DNA of 32,971 bases. Origin: Gelatoporia subvermispora B (taxonomy: Eukaryota > Basidiomycota > Agaricomycetes > Polyporales > Gelatoporiaceae). Position numbers and translations under genes: made by a program. This document shows positions 1 through 11,177 of the stretch, piece by piece. The stretch covers positions 724,095 to 757,065 of the forward strand of contig KB445798.1 in assembly GCA_000320605.2 (NCBI GenBank). The letters are read 5' to 3'. A model generated the notes under the pieces. It saw only the letters and a list, made by a program, of their open reading frames with translations. It had not been told where the DNA came from and searched no databases. Positions within the stretch are counted from its first letter, which is position 1. The number at the start of each line of letters is the position of its first letter.

Positions 1-3000
1 TGCCTGTGAACACTCTCCTTACCGTACTGCCTGACCGAGTTCCATTAATTGTGCATATGCGTACATGCTTGGGGTGGTCTTGTCGTCCCATATTTCATGT
101 TCAGTCTACCTACTGTTTCGCAACATTGGTCGTCCTCGGTCAGAATGTCAACAAACGGCCTATTCATCGTAACTCACCATACACACATCGTGGGCCCCCA
201 GACCCGTGAGCTCATGGACGGATCGAGTCAATACATGCACCATCATGTTGACCGTCGAAGGGCGACGTTGATCAGTAATGACCGACTGAGTACACAGATC
301 TGTTGAGGTATGTCGTCAGAAACATAGCTAGCCCAGTCATACTACACATATATCTAGTACCGATGGATCATTGGGTATCTCCTCTCTAGGTTGATCCCGG
401 TATCGTGGTAGAACGTAAGCGAGGAATGGAGCATACCTATATCAAGCTATGCTCATCCCTATGCGACTGCGGTCCCGCTGGAGTACAGATAGAGCATGCG
501 ACGGCACCGTCGGTCATGCTAGCACAAGGGACAGACGATAAACCATGGCATGGCGTTATCTTGCTCGGAGTCCAATGCACTAGAGCTTGAGGTTGAGCAC
601 GTTGATGCGTTCCAATCGAGTCCATAGCATATCGGATGGAGATGGAGAAGGAGCTCAAGAGGATTTGAAGAGAGGCGACGTCATCATTCTAGAGCCCATT
701 CAGAGATTGAGCAGATACACAGGAGTCATTATGAGCTCAGATCCGAGGACAATCCGCAGTCCAAGGTCGCAGAAGACCTAGCAGACTTGAGACAGGCGCC
801 GGGCATGACAGCACTCAGAAGGCATGATCATCATCTCGAGAGGCGCGCACACGATCGCGACCTTGTCCCCCACTTCTCGCTGTCTCCCCAGCTGCTATGC
901 CCCCACTCTCTGCAAGCGCAGTTCTCATTCCTTTGGTATCATCTCCATTTCTGTACTCCTGGCTACGCGATCATTCCGGAGGACACGAAGTTGTCAGGGC
1001 GGAATTGCGATGCGATCGCTAAGTTGTGATCGAGCTTCCCAGAGCTGGCGGGATGTGGACAGCTCAGACCTTCTACAGGTCCGTTGTTCTCCATGATAGG
1101 ACCTCCTGTCCTCACCGTGCTCATTCTACAGACGAACCGTAAGCATCACGTCGTCCTACCTTTACGTTCGTTGCGTCCAAGTATACATCCCATTCACGCG
1201 GATGTCAATGAACTGTCCCGTCTGACGTCCTCGAGATCTCGCAGTACACCCTTTCTCCCACCTCTGGAGCTACCGATAATTCCATCGTCACTCAGCCTGG
1301 CGTTCTGGTATTGGATCGGCTGACGGGTGGTCGTCACGGGTCGAGTGGCGCCGCTCAAAAGTGATCGTGGAGATGGTCGAGGCTTGAGCAATGAGCAATC
1401 ACATGTGGTGAGTGGATGCCATCAACCATTCGGTTGTACTCTCGTTAATCACGATCGGCTGTTGCAAAGATCCTCCGGGAACGTCTGTCGCGCAAACAAG
1501 CGGAGATCGCCTTAGCATCTAACATCTGCAGGTACGCCAATGATGCTTTCGGGAAGTTTGTTTCTCTCCAGCTTATCTGTACCTCACAGATATCATGTGC
1601 ATTCTACGAAACCGCTCATTGGGAGCTAGCCCCGAGGCACCCCGCCATGCGATTAACAAAGAAATAAATCTGGTCACCGAATCGCGCCATGTTGGTATGC
1701 AGCCTATATGCTGTTAAAAGCCTCCATCCCGTCGCTAATCATGGTGATCTCATGAACATTTACTATCCGCAACATCATATTCATGGGGCCCTATCAGCAC
1801 GGGATCAGGCACGACGCATCCTAGACAGCGCAATGGTGTTGCACCTACCGGCCATAGTTCGCCAGCCACCTATTGAACACCATGCTTCAAAACATCGGTA
1901 CGAGCCGTCGACATATGCGTGCTGCCCATGAATGCGTTCAGTCTCCGCGGCGGTGGCTCTATACTGGTGATGGTCCCATGATCATCTCGATGGAAGCAAT
2001 TCCGTCCGACACCCGGCTGCGGTGAAGCCGTCAGCTCGTCATTGTGCCTAAGAGAACGGGCAGAAATGTAGATAAACTTCGCTATAGGCGCGCATTGCTC
2101 ACTGCAGAAGCTGGCTCCTCCTTGAAGAAAGTAATCCGAGAACAGCGCTTGAGCAACACGCTGTATTCCAACTGCAATTCTCAAGTCGCAGCAATAGATC
2201 CCAACTACGTGCACTGGCTGACTGTCCGACGTAGTCAACGTACGGAATACTCCTCCTTATCCCCATGGGACTAGCTGGCACTGGCGTGCGGCGTGTGGAA
2301 CCAATTTGAAGTCTACAATAGCCCGATGGCCTGGCACGGGGGACGACTGTGGCGGTCAGCCCGGGTTGAGTGATCTGGTGCGAACCGGTGGCTGATACAC
2401 GCTGTGAGCGTACGTTCGATGCCGTTCCGAGATGTTCCCAAGACTGACAAGTAGCCGCAGGCGTCTCTCAGACATGTCTTACGAGCGTACAAACAACTCC
2501 GTCTCTCTGGGTGAAATGAGGTCCTTCGGCGGTCGTTGATGGCTTAGGGTGAAACGAGGGAATCCGGCGCCACTGTTTCCCCTCATGGGGATGGATGAGA
2601 ACTCAGATATATGCATGTACCGCGACTAGCGGGCATTGCCTCACCGTGTAGTTAGACTCAGTATATCTCTTATCTGGTCGGTGAGCACATACCGTAGCTT
2701 CCGTGCATTCTCAGCGATGACCACTCCGAGCAGAAAACGAACCATTATTTTCGACGTGTGCTACGGGATCTGGAAGAATCCGTGCGCCGTCTGCGCCTCG
2801 CGCAAGGTCCCTGTGCGTCACTCACCGTGGACAACTGATGGTGTCCCCCTTGCGCTCACGCAGCGATTTGTATCTGCGTGGAGGTAGAGTGAATACGCAA
2901 GAAGGTCGGAAAGCAGATTAGCGACAATAACGAGTCACGTCGAGAGCTACGTTCAGTGAGCAAGAGAAGACAGAAGATCTGAACTCCAGGCCAAGGAAAG

Positions 3001-3880
3001 TGGAGAAATTCCGTAGGGGTCGCTTCTGTGCCAGTAGTTTTATCCAGCTCATATGAGCCCAGATGCATTTTGTATGCGTGATGTAGATTGGCCGCCACCG
3101 GACAGTGGCAACGGGCCGTGGGGGCTCAGGACGAATGACAGCTGACCAGTTGACCGGCGAGAGAGAAGTAGAGATAGTGATGGCGACCTGTACAGTCTCC
3201 TCCAGTGCAGGCAAGCCATAGAGCAGAAGAGAGGGCACCAGGGAGCGCTCCATCGTCGTCTCGTTGTCCAAGGCAGAAAATGCGCGAGTGGATCCGGAAG
3301 CGCCCATCCGGCTCCTCCCGATGGTTGCGCACGATCGGATCTCGTGCAGACGCCCGATAAGCAACATTACCGTGACGCTTCCAACTCCTTCGCGTCCACC
3401 TGTTTCTCGACTCACCAGTTTCGAGTCTGTTTGGATGGATGGTTTCACCGCCGAGGGTTCCGTTCCTGCACATCTAAGCTGCTAATTTTCCCCTCTCTGG
3501 ATCTCCTGACTCCTGACCACCTGCTATCGTCTCCATTTGCTCTCTGCTGAGGTTTCCTGAAACAGATTTTGCCTAGCAAGTACGGGTCCTGCAAGGGCAC
3601 GACCCATGCACCTTACTTGTGCGTGCACTCCATTTTGACCCGTAATGTGTCATTACCACCTATACAGCCAGGGATATAGCCCACATGGGCAGCGCAGTCA
3701 ATCCTCCGCTTTCCAGACCTATTACTCCACACCAATACCCCCTACAATCGACGAACGTGGAGTTGTCAACGAAGTGTCTAGCCTACCAACGTTCCAGGCG
3801 TTCTAGAAGACAGACGATGCGATCTGCAATTTCTCAAAATCCCTGGCTAGACGAGGACATTACCACGGATGCTAAAAGGT
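1..3880. other. no supported gene
   Basis: Only short open frames occur in all six frames, with no recognisable motif and no convincing chain of splice-compatible frames. The longest, on the minus strand at 2918-3448, overlaps equally open frames on both strands, as expected by chance at this base composition. I see no RNA gene and no clear tandem repeat. This is probably decayed intergenic or repeat sequence. Confidence 0.5.
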
Positions 3881-3897
3881 CATACGTTCCCGCTCAG

Positions 3898-4050
3898 TTT
3901 TGCACGGCTAATTTGTCTCGTTGCAGTCCGCAACTCGAGCTGTAATTGGCTGATGTGATTACCTCAGCGCAGGAGAATTCGACGCGGATAATGACAAGTG
4001 GTATGGCTCTCTTCATTTGCACGGCTGAGTGGTCTCGTTGCAGTCCGCTA
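3898..4050. repeat. diverged direct repeat, 117-bp offset
   Basis: The string TTTGCACGGCT followed by a short variable stretch and TCTCGTTGCAGTCCGC occurs at about 3898-3931 and again at about 4015-4048. The two copies differ at only a few positions, with 117 bp between equivalent bases. Flanking similarity is weak. It may be a tandem duplication remnant; no coding potential is visible. Confidence 0.5.
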
Positions 4051-5500
4051 ACGGAGTGTCAAGGTACCCGTACGATCCGATCATTTCAAGGCAGGGAATT
4101 TAAGCCTATGAGGTCGATGCTGGAGCAGGAACCCCTCGCAAGGTCATGCGCCGTCCGCTACGACCTTGTCTTGCATGACGTATTCCCTCATGCCGGACTC
4201 CAGGAGATTCACTTGCACGATTCCTCGAACCAATAGATTTTGGGCCATGTGTATAGCAGATATACAAAGGCCGGAATGGCACAGAATTCTGACTGACATG
4301 CCCAGCCGACGTCTTTGGTGTATCAGTGTCGTACAAGCACTGGCGGTGCTTCTCGTCGCCAAACGAAATATATTTTATTACACGCAAAGAATAACTGGGC
4401 TAACGAACGGTTGCGCCGCTGAGGACTATTCCATGTCCGATCCGGATCGTATTCAATTACCACGCATCATCCTCCTCCCTCAGAGAACCGGGGTGGCCGC
4501 TGATTACGGGTCGACAGTGTAGGAGGATCACTGAGGGTCACCAGAGGATTAGTCCGGAGGATCGACGCATAGTAGCAATTGGAGATAACGTACGGAAGCT
4601 AAATGATTCATAACATGACGAGAAAGCGACGCACGTCTGAGGTTGTACACTTTGTAACTCGGCCTGGGACCCGCGGTTGTGCGTCCTACACGTCGAAATG
4701 CGGAGCGTGTCGCAGCGTGAATTACCAGAGAATCCTGGAGGATATATCCGTGTGTACAGGCCGCTTGTCTGCGGGCCATGCCAACACTAGCCTACTAAGC
4801 AACTGAGCGTGAATGGATAAATAGAACGAGTTCGCACAGACCACGGATGGCCCCTCGCCCGTTTGTCATAGTACGAATAACCGCTCTCCAGGTCGACCAT
4901 ATAGTCTTCTGTAGTATGACCAGCGGTGAGCGCGTGTGTTGATGGAAGATCTGAAGAACTCCCATCGAACAGCCGGCTGGCAGGATACCGTGTGTGTTGC
5001 GTATAACTCCTTTTGAGCTGGAGATGCATCTCGGCCAAATAGCCGATAATCACGTTGCGCCCCGTGAACCGTTGTTGCCCACGGCTATATGCGAATTCGC
5101 AATCGGGATACCTAACATAACAAGAAGGAAACAATTGGCACACAATTGTTGAAGGGGGCTGCGCGCCTGGGACCAAATGAGTGGAGGGCGGTTGTATCCC
5201 CTCCCCAACGCACGCGCAGCGGGATCTGTTTTCATTTGTCGCCAGGCCGGGAACGTGAGTGACCGATCTCGAAGACGCTCGGGATACACACCAGCTTGCG
5301 CAGACTAGGACTGCCGTGGCCGGTGGCATGTTCTTGATTGCCCGTAACATCGTGCTACAGTAACAAATAGCATAGGTATGATCTGATCGATATGGGTCTC
5401 GGTAGGTTCCAGAAAAGACTGTGTACTCACCAAGCCATAGCTACAGCGGATGACCCGACAACGTAGATGAGAGAGGATTGCCTATGACGCATGTGTATCG
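4051..5500. other. no supported gene
   Basis: A 187-codon minus-strand open frame (4787-5350) is the longest here, but it has no recognisable motif and no splice context, and its composition is like translated noncoding DNA. A lone GGATATATCC palindrome lies at 4740-4749. It is the same motif that clusters at the ends of the KDZ element, but here it is isolated. Confidence 0.45.
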
Positions 5501-5527
5501 ACGGCTCCCTCGGATCCTTATCCCCCA

Positions 5528-6111
5528 TAGAAGCTAATGCATGAGCTTGTTCATCGAGGAGCGGGGGCTGCGGCTCGAGATGCATTTCCTGTAAGTAAAT
5601 CCTGATAGCATTCAGCTGTACTCATGCACCGACAGATCCGGCTTACCGAAGGAATACCCAATGCTTTGGTCGTCGTCGTACTTGCGAAGTGATGTGGACA
5701 ATGGACATGACATGACGGCATCAGCACAGACTGCGTGTTGTTATGCTATGACGGAGAATCCAGGCAGCAGGTAGGTGGCAGTAAAAGCAGATTCGGAGAG
5801 TGCCCCGAGCGATCCAATCGATAGGCCACACAAATGCTGTATACCCATCGTGCTCTGGCTTCAATTCACGCCCCACCGACATCGATGGGGCAGGGTTGCC
5901 TACGCATATCGATTGCGTAGATTGAGCTCCTTCCGATGCTTCGCTTCCATGAGAAGCCAATGCGTGTATATGTTCAAGTAGCAAGGTTCGCGACTCGAGA
6001 TCCGGCTCGTTGGAAAACGTCGACAAAATTCAGTTGTACCCTAACGGGTCTATATATGCACCCTGCCGAGTGGGCATTCAGCGCCTTGATCCTTGTCATA
6101 CTTGCGAATTC
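5528..6111. repeat. diverged direct repeat pair, about 423-bp offset
   Basis: About 160-200 bp at 5528-5690 recurs at 5951-6111. Shared landmarks in the same order are AGAAGC(T/C)AATGC, CTCGAGAT, ATTCAG(C/T)TGTAC, ATGCACC and (G/A)TACTTGCGAA. Divergence is high and includes indels, so this is an old duplication. No protein frame is conserved between the copies. Confidence 0.55.
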
Positions 6112-6251
6112 GTCTGGAGACAGCAACACAGCATCGGTAAGGGATGAGGTAATGAGTAACATCGTGAAAAGACAGGCTATGCACAGCTAGTAGGCTGAGG
6201 TCACAATAGACTTGGAGAAAGCGAGCGAGTCAGCGAGCGCTAGGAAAGGAC

Positions 6252-7690
6252 GCGATCGTCCACGGTAGCGCGCAAACGATCGCAACCTTTGACGCCACCT
6301 CCATTCACACGACCGGCCTCTCGATCGACCAGTGCAACCTCCCTTCTGGTATGACATCACACGCTGCAGCTCGGCGATCGACCTGACGGAAGCAAGAGCT
6401 ACGCAGGGCATCGTCCCGTCGACGTCGATGCACGCAAGGCGGCCCCTCGCAGATGCAGCACCCCGGACGGACCCGTCCCCCGCCTCTTCCTACTGGCACC
6501 ACCCAGCAGCACAGCGCGCAGGTACGAGTGATGGGGCGGCGGCGACCACGGTGCGTCATACGTTTGCGCGGACCCATCGAGTGCTCCGTATTCAGACCTG
6601 CCCCCGCACTCCACAGGCCGGCGAGGGCATCCACAGCCTCCTCTCGCCGTCTATCATGGCCGAGAGCGCGCAGATGCGCCCGCGTCCTAAAGTGACAAAG
6701 ACCCTTCCGACCTGCGTAGCGGCAGCGTTGACGTCGACTAGTGCACTGGAATACAACATCGAGCTACACACGGCGCCGCCCAGCAATGCGCGCGAGCCTC
6801 CAGAACGTCCTTTGTGCGTCCCCAGCGGCTCACTGACTTGTGTGAATTCTTGACGATGCTTGTGTCTCCAGTCTTGCGACGATACATACCCCCGCCGTGT
6901 CGCTCAACTTGCGCAGGTCTTGCCATGCGGCTCGCCACTATCTGCTCAGGGCGCCGCGTCGTCGCTCACCTCCGTGTCCTCTACGCCCGAGGTTTTGGAT
7001 CTCATCCAGTGCGCATGTACCGCATTGCGGAACATCCTCATCTTCAACCCGTCTACCCTCGTACCCTTCAAGATCGAGGCACACAACGGGGAAATCGACC
7101 TCGATGACGCGTTTTCCGCCCGTACCACCCCTCCGGTTCATCAGCTGCACTCTACGAATAACGTGAGTTCCTGGCACGGGAACGGGAGGCAATGAAGCGG
7201 GTAACTCAGATGCGAGGGTCTCTTCAAGGTCCGTACATCACCCTGGGCCCATTACTATGTGTGAGCTGGCAGCGATACTTCTGCAGTGATCGAGCATTTG
7301 GCTTGAACTTGCTCGAATATACATATGTCCGATCGCCTCGACGAGACAACAGATTGTTGAAGATCTGTGATTTTCGATGGGCGCGAACCCAATCATGGGC
7401 ATCATTCCGTGGCTCTGCTGCACCGTTTGCCCCACTGCTCACCTCAACCTTTTCGCTCAAGCACTCGTCTCACCTCCTATCGCATCTAGGTCTACTGCCA
7501 CCATTCTTGCTTGGCAAGCAACGCCGCAAATATTCGCTCACTGACGCGAAGCATCCAAGTCCTCGCTCGGCATGTATCAACAGGAACAACCACTCAAGGC
7601 GAGCCAGCAAGGCACCATACGAGCTGCAGCATTTTGTTTACATTTCTGCAGGCCGTTGCAATTCTAGCACATCTAACGCCGTCCGCGATT
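6252..7690 (+). repeat. decayed repeat, copy 1 (two homologous blocks)
   Basis: Block a (6252-6363, with weaker similarity to about 6415) contains AGCGCGCAAACGATC and a stretch around CTCTCGAT. Block b (7588-7690) contains ACTCAAGG, GAGCTGCAG and TTTGTTTA. Both blocks recur in the same order at 9479-9606 and 9747-9845. Here they are about 1.3 kb apart, against about 0.25 kb in the other copy, so this copy carries about 1.1 kb of extra sequence or the other has lost it. I could not trace a continuous protein. Confidence 0.5.
6880..7165 (+). pseudogene. decayed coding fragment, unrecognised family
   Basis: One frame reads for about 90 codons with protein-like composition, including SLTSVSSTPEVLDLI, TALRNILIFNPSTLVPF and HNGEIDLDDAF. 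The DNA is recognisably related to 31,830-31,990: a 17-bp identity at GTCGCTCACCTCCGTGT, then CCGCATTGCGG, then GA(A/G)ATCGACC in the same order. In that second copy the frame is broken. Two diverged copies in one window suggest a dispersed host gene fragment or a mobile-element gene. The family is unknown to me, and no start codon or splice structure can be fixed. Confidence 0.4.
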
Positions 7691-7699
7691 GGTCGGACA

Positions 7700-9470
7700 T
7701 CATTTTCGAGACACAGCTCTAAGTCCAGCGGTTGTAAGAAAGGGATGGGCGGACTACCATTTCCAAGATGCTAGGTGCTACCAGCAAAGGCGCTCAAATG
7801 TCTTGCCCGACATCTCCAACGTCCAAGGGTACGTCGCTTTTTGTGTATACCAATTCACTAAGTCTGAATATATGACTCATAGAGCTTGACTGGTCGATCT
7901 CAGACTCTGCAATGTTCCATATTTTTGTTCCTTGCCTTTTCGGATTTCTTGGCTACGATGTCTAGCGCATAGTGTCTCGATCGCATGCCCATCTGATGAT
8001 AGACCATGACATGGTCTTATGACAAGACAATCAACTCTCCAGGGAGTACCGCGCTGGTCTGAGGACCGATGTCTGGGGTATTGAGCGGCAGGTGGGGTAT
8101 CGGGACGTTCACGTGGTGAGCATGCTCTCCCGATCGCCTATGACGAAGTTCCCCGGATTCGCTCAGCGAGAGAAGCGCACAGGCAATTACGACCTCCTAT
8201 ATTGTCTCCTAGCCTCACGCGCACCCGGTCTCCCCACTCAATTCTTGGCATCGCACTGAGCATTTGAATCTCGTCTCTGTAACACCACCACGGGCTATAT
8301 GCACATTGGAACCTCCGACACACTACCGACAAAACACTGCAGAAGGCAGATTGTTGTGGTCCATGAAGCACCGCGACAATATCAGCCAAGTAATTCCACG
8401 TGAAGGCAATCAACTGAGCGTCTGGTCCCACCTTGTCAAAGCCTTCGCACATGAAAGCGAGAAGCAGTCCTACAGCGCGACATGAAGGCCGTCACACGGG
8501 CCGACGCTCACCATATGCTGTATCTCATTCTCCGTAGAATTCTCTGCCGGTTTTCGACAGGTTGTTTGAGTTCGCGGCCATCCCAGAATCCAAGACTGAT
8601 GTGTTTCGGCTTCAGCTGGCCCTCCTTACGAGGTCGGACACCTCGCACAGGGACGCAACCCGTGCGCGCTGTCCGGTCCTCTGGCAGTCCGTGAGGGAAA
8701 GGGAGGATTCACATTACGCGCAGGTGTCATCCGGTCCCGATTGAGCGCGTACATGCATAGCCATCGCATGACTTTGGAAGTAAATATCAGGTTATGCCGC
8801 AAGGGACGTAGAGAGCGGAATGTGATGTGGGATACTCACATCGGACGTGGACATCTTTCGGAACCACTGTCGAGTCTGGACTTCAGTATCCGAGAGACAC
8901 TATCATCCTGCTTGTTGGATCAATGCTGATGGCCTGCGCAACCGATCGCGGGTGTATGCGCCTATTTCAACTTCCGCACTGAGGATCTGACGTAGTTATA
9001 CTGTGCCTCGAGTCGGTATACACAGCCGGAAATGCATATTGACCAAGCAACACTAGCGTGTGATGTAGTATATGAACACGGAGGACCAGTGACACAACGC
9101 ACAGTAGCAGCCGCAGTGAAACCCCAGCCCCTCGTGGCCTTCTTCTTGACCTGCCTCTAACCGGATGACCACTCCATATATTCGACATCGGTGCGTTGCA
9201 GCGTTTGGATTAGCATAGTCGAAGGTGACGCCAGGGAAATCGAGTGTAATGTCCAAGAGGAGCGCATTATGACTATGCAGCAGAAATGTGGTCTTGAAGA
9301 GTCCGCGCTGTAGTATCGTTGAGTTTGGCAGGCGCCACATCGGAAGAAAAGAGGCCGTCTACGGGCTCAAGTTGACAATGATAGCGATGCTGTGGTCTCA
9401 AAAGCTATGCGGCTGGCAGTAGACTCGGAGAATGCCCTTCAGAGTAGGAGGTGACCTGGTGAAAAAACGC
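7700..9470. other. no supported gene
   Basis: I see no frame with a recognisable motif, no splice-consistent gene model and no clear repeat other than the blocks described on either side. Confidence 0.45.
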
Positions 9471-9478
9471 TTAAAGAT

Positions 9479-9845
9479 GCGATCGTTGAAGGAAGCGCGC
9501 AAACGATCACAACCTCTCTTACGCCGCCAGCGCTAGTCACCACCTGCACGACCAGTCTCTCGATGACTCGATCAACCGCAACTTCTATTCTGCTGTGATA
9601 TCACACCCGTACGGCCAAAACCCTCGACGTCCCTTCATGTCTGCGACACCAATAATTTGCCAGTTGATAGAAACAAGAGCCAGGCACGGCGCTGTCTCAG
9701 CAATGCGCGGAATGCTGCCACCCGCCCACTGGGCCACTGCGGTACAGCTACTCAAGGTAAGCTGAGGAACTGCATGTGAGCTGCAGGACTTTGTTTAAAC
9801 TTCCATAGACCCTCGCGATCCTATCACACTTGGCGCTTTCTGCAA
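9479..9845 (+). repeat. decayed repeat, copy 2
   Basis: This is the counterpart of the blocks at 6252-6363 and 7588-7690. It shares AGCGCGCAAACGATC at 9493-9507, the CTCTCGATGACTCGATC region, and further on CTCAAGG, GAGCTGCAG and TTTGTTTA. In-frame stops interrupt every frame, so any original coding capacity is lost. Confidence 0.5.
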
Positions 9846-9849
9846 CAGA

Positions 9850-11177
9850 CGGGTCGTCTTTTAGAGTTTCGTGCAAATTCCTTCCATCGTCAGACAAAAC
9901 AAATTATTTACAATGATACCGCCACGCCGTGCTTCTGGCGGTGCGCTCACCCAAGGACAGGGTGCAGTCTCGACCAGCCTGCGCTGCACTCGATGTTGAA
10001 CTTCGTACCCTCGCATTCCAGCTCGCAGCCAAGTCCGCAGTCAAGTCTATGTCGTCCATGCGCTTGCCTTCCACCAGATCACTGCGTAGCTCTCCCGGGC
10101 CTGCTGGGCGTTCCCGTTGCGCCCGGCACTGCTTCTTCGGCCGGGTTATTCCCATCGGGCTCGGGCCTATGCCGGAACTCAGACAGGCCGGAACATATAT
10201 GCCTTCCATAGGAAAGTAACTGTTTTGGCAGCTGGCCATGTTGGTGGACCGCCGGTAACCACCTACCCATTCAAGATGCAGATGCAATTAGGCTGCACTC
10301 GGGAGAACAACCTTGCTGGTTATCAAAGGAGAGATGGAGACAAGCGGGCTTGTCCAAGCATGAGACATCGGTGACACGGCGCAGAGAGCACATGTTGAGG
10401 CGTCTTCCCAGCAATACATAATCGAGTTGAGCCTATGATTCGAAGCGTTCGCACAGACACTCCGATAGGGATATCCCCGCTGTGTATAATAGCCTGTCAT
10501 AGGTGTATGGAAGCAAAGCGAAGGTCACCGTTGCAGCCTCGTGTCGACTTGGTTCAGTACAGCCTTAGTGATTACGAGACCGCCGATAGGCCGACACAGA
10601 TCCAGCACACCATGTTTAAGTGCAGCAGATTCCAGAGAGTCATCGTGATGCGAGAGAATGCGAGTTTGAGCTAGCTGGGAATTGTGGCAGTCGACATAAC
10701 CTCGCAGTCTCGAGAGTTCAACGTACGCAATGAGCCGCGTACGCGAGGCACCGATGCCTCGATAACCTGCTCATTATTGCGCGGGCAACCGGTGACTCAA
10801 CACACATTCTTCTGCATCCTACATGGAACGGATTTGAGCGTTGACTGAAGGAAGATACTCTGTACGTGACATGGACGCTCCGTGTCGCTCAGGCATTGTG
10901 GGTCGCAGAATGACCGATTGGCTCTGCCTGAATGCGGGCCCGCCCGTCCACGTGTCGGACGGCCTGCTGACGAACACGTAGCCTGGCTCACGGCTCGCGC
11001 TCATCGCCGGCACCTCGGACGTCCACGGTCGCGCTCTGGGTGTTCGGGCTCGCACTCACAACGGGTGGCGTGTACTGCCTCGTGTAAGACGTCTGCTACT
11101 TGGGTCCCGCACGCTGTAGTGCTCGAACCCACGTCCCTCTTTCGACCTTCGTCCTCATCCTGCCTACAGTGTATACG
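9850..11177. other. no supported gene; upstream region of the NLR
   Basis: Open frames up to 127 codons occur on both strands around 9,900-10,290 but match nothing I recognise. The last few hundred bases before 11,178 presumably hold the NLR promoter and 5' UTR. I see no clear TATA box, and nothing in the sequence shows how the gene is regulated. Confidence 0.4.

Noticed and set aside
2918..3448. 176-codon minus-strand open frame as a gene
   Set aside because: A second frame of the same strand and one on the other strand are also open here, and no domain is recognisable.
4787..5350. 187-codon minus-strand open frame as a gene
   Set aside because: No recognisable motif, no splice context and no conserved copy; length is within chance expectation.
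6332..6853. 173-codon plus-strand open frame as a gene
   Set aside because: GC-rich low-complexity translation (P, A, R and T rich) with overlapping open frames on both strands; its start lies in a decayed repeat block.
7192..7722. 176-codon plus-strand open frame as a gene
   Set aside because: The homologous stretch at 9,747-9,845 does not keep this frame, so conservation does not support coding.
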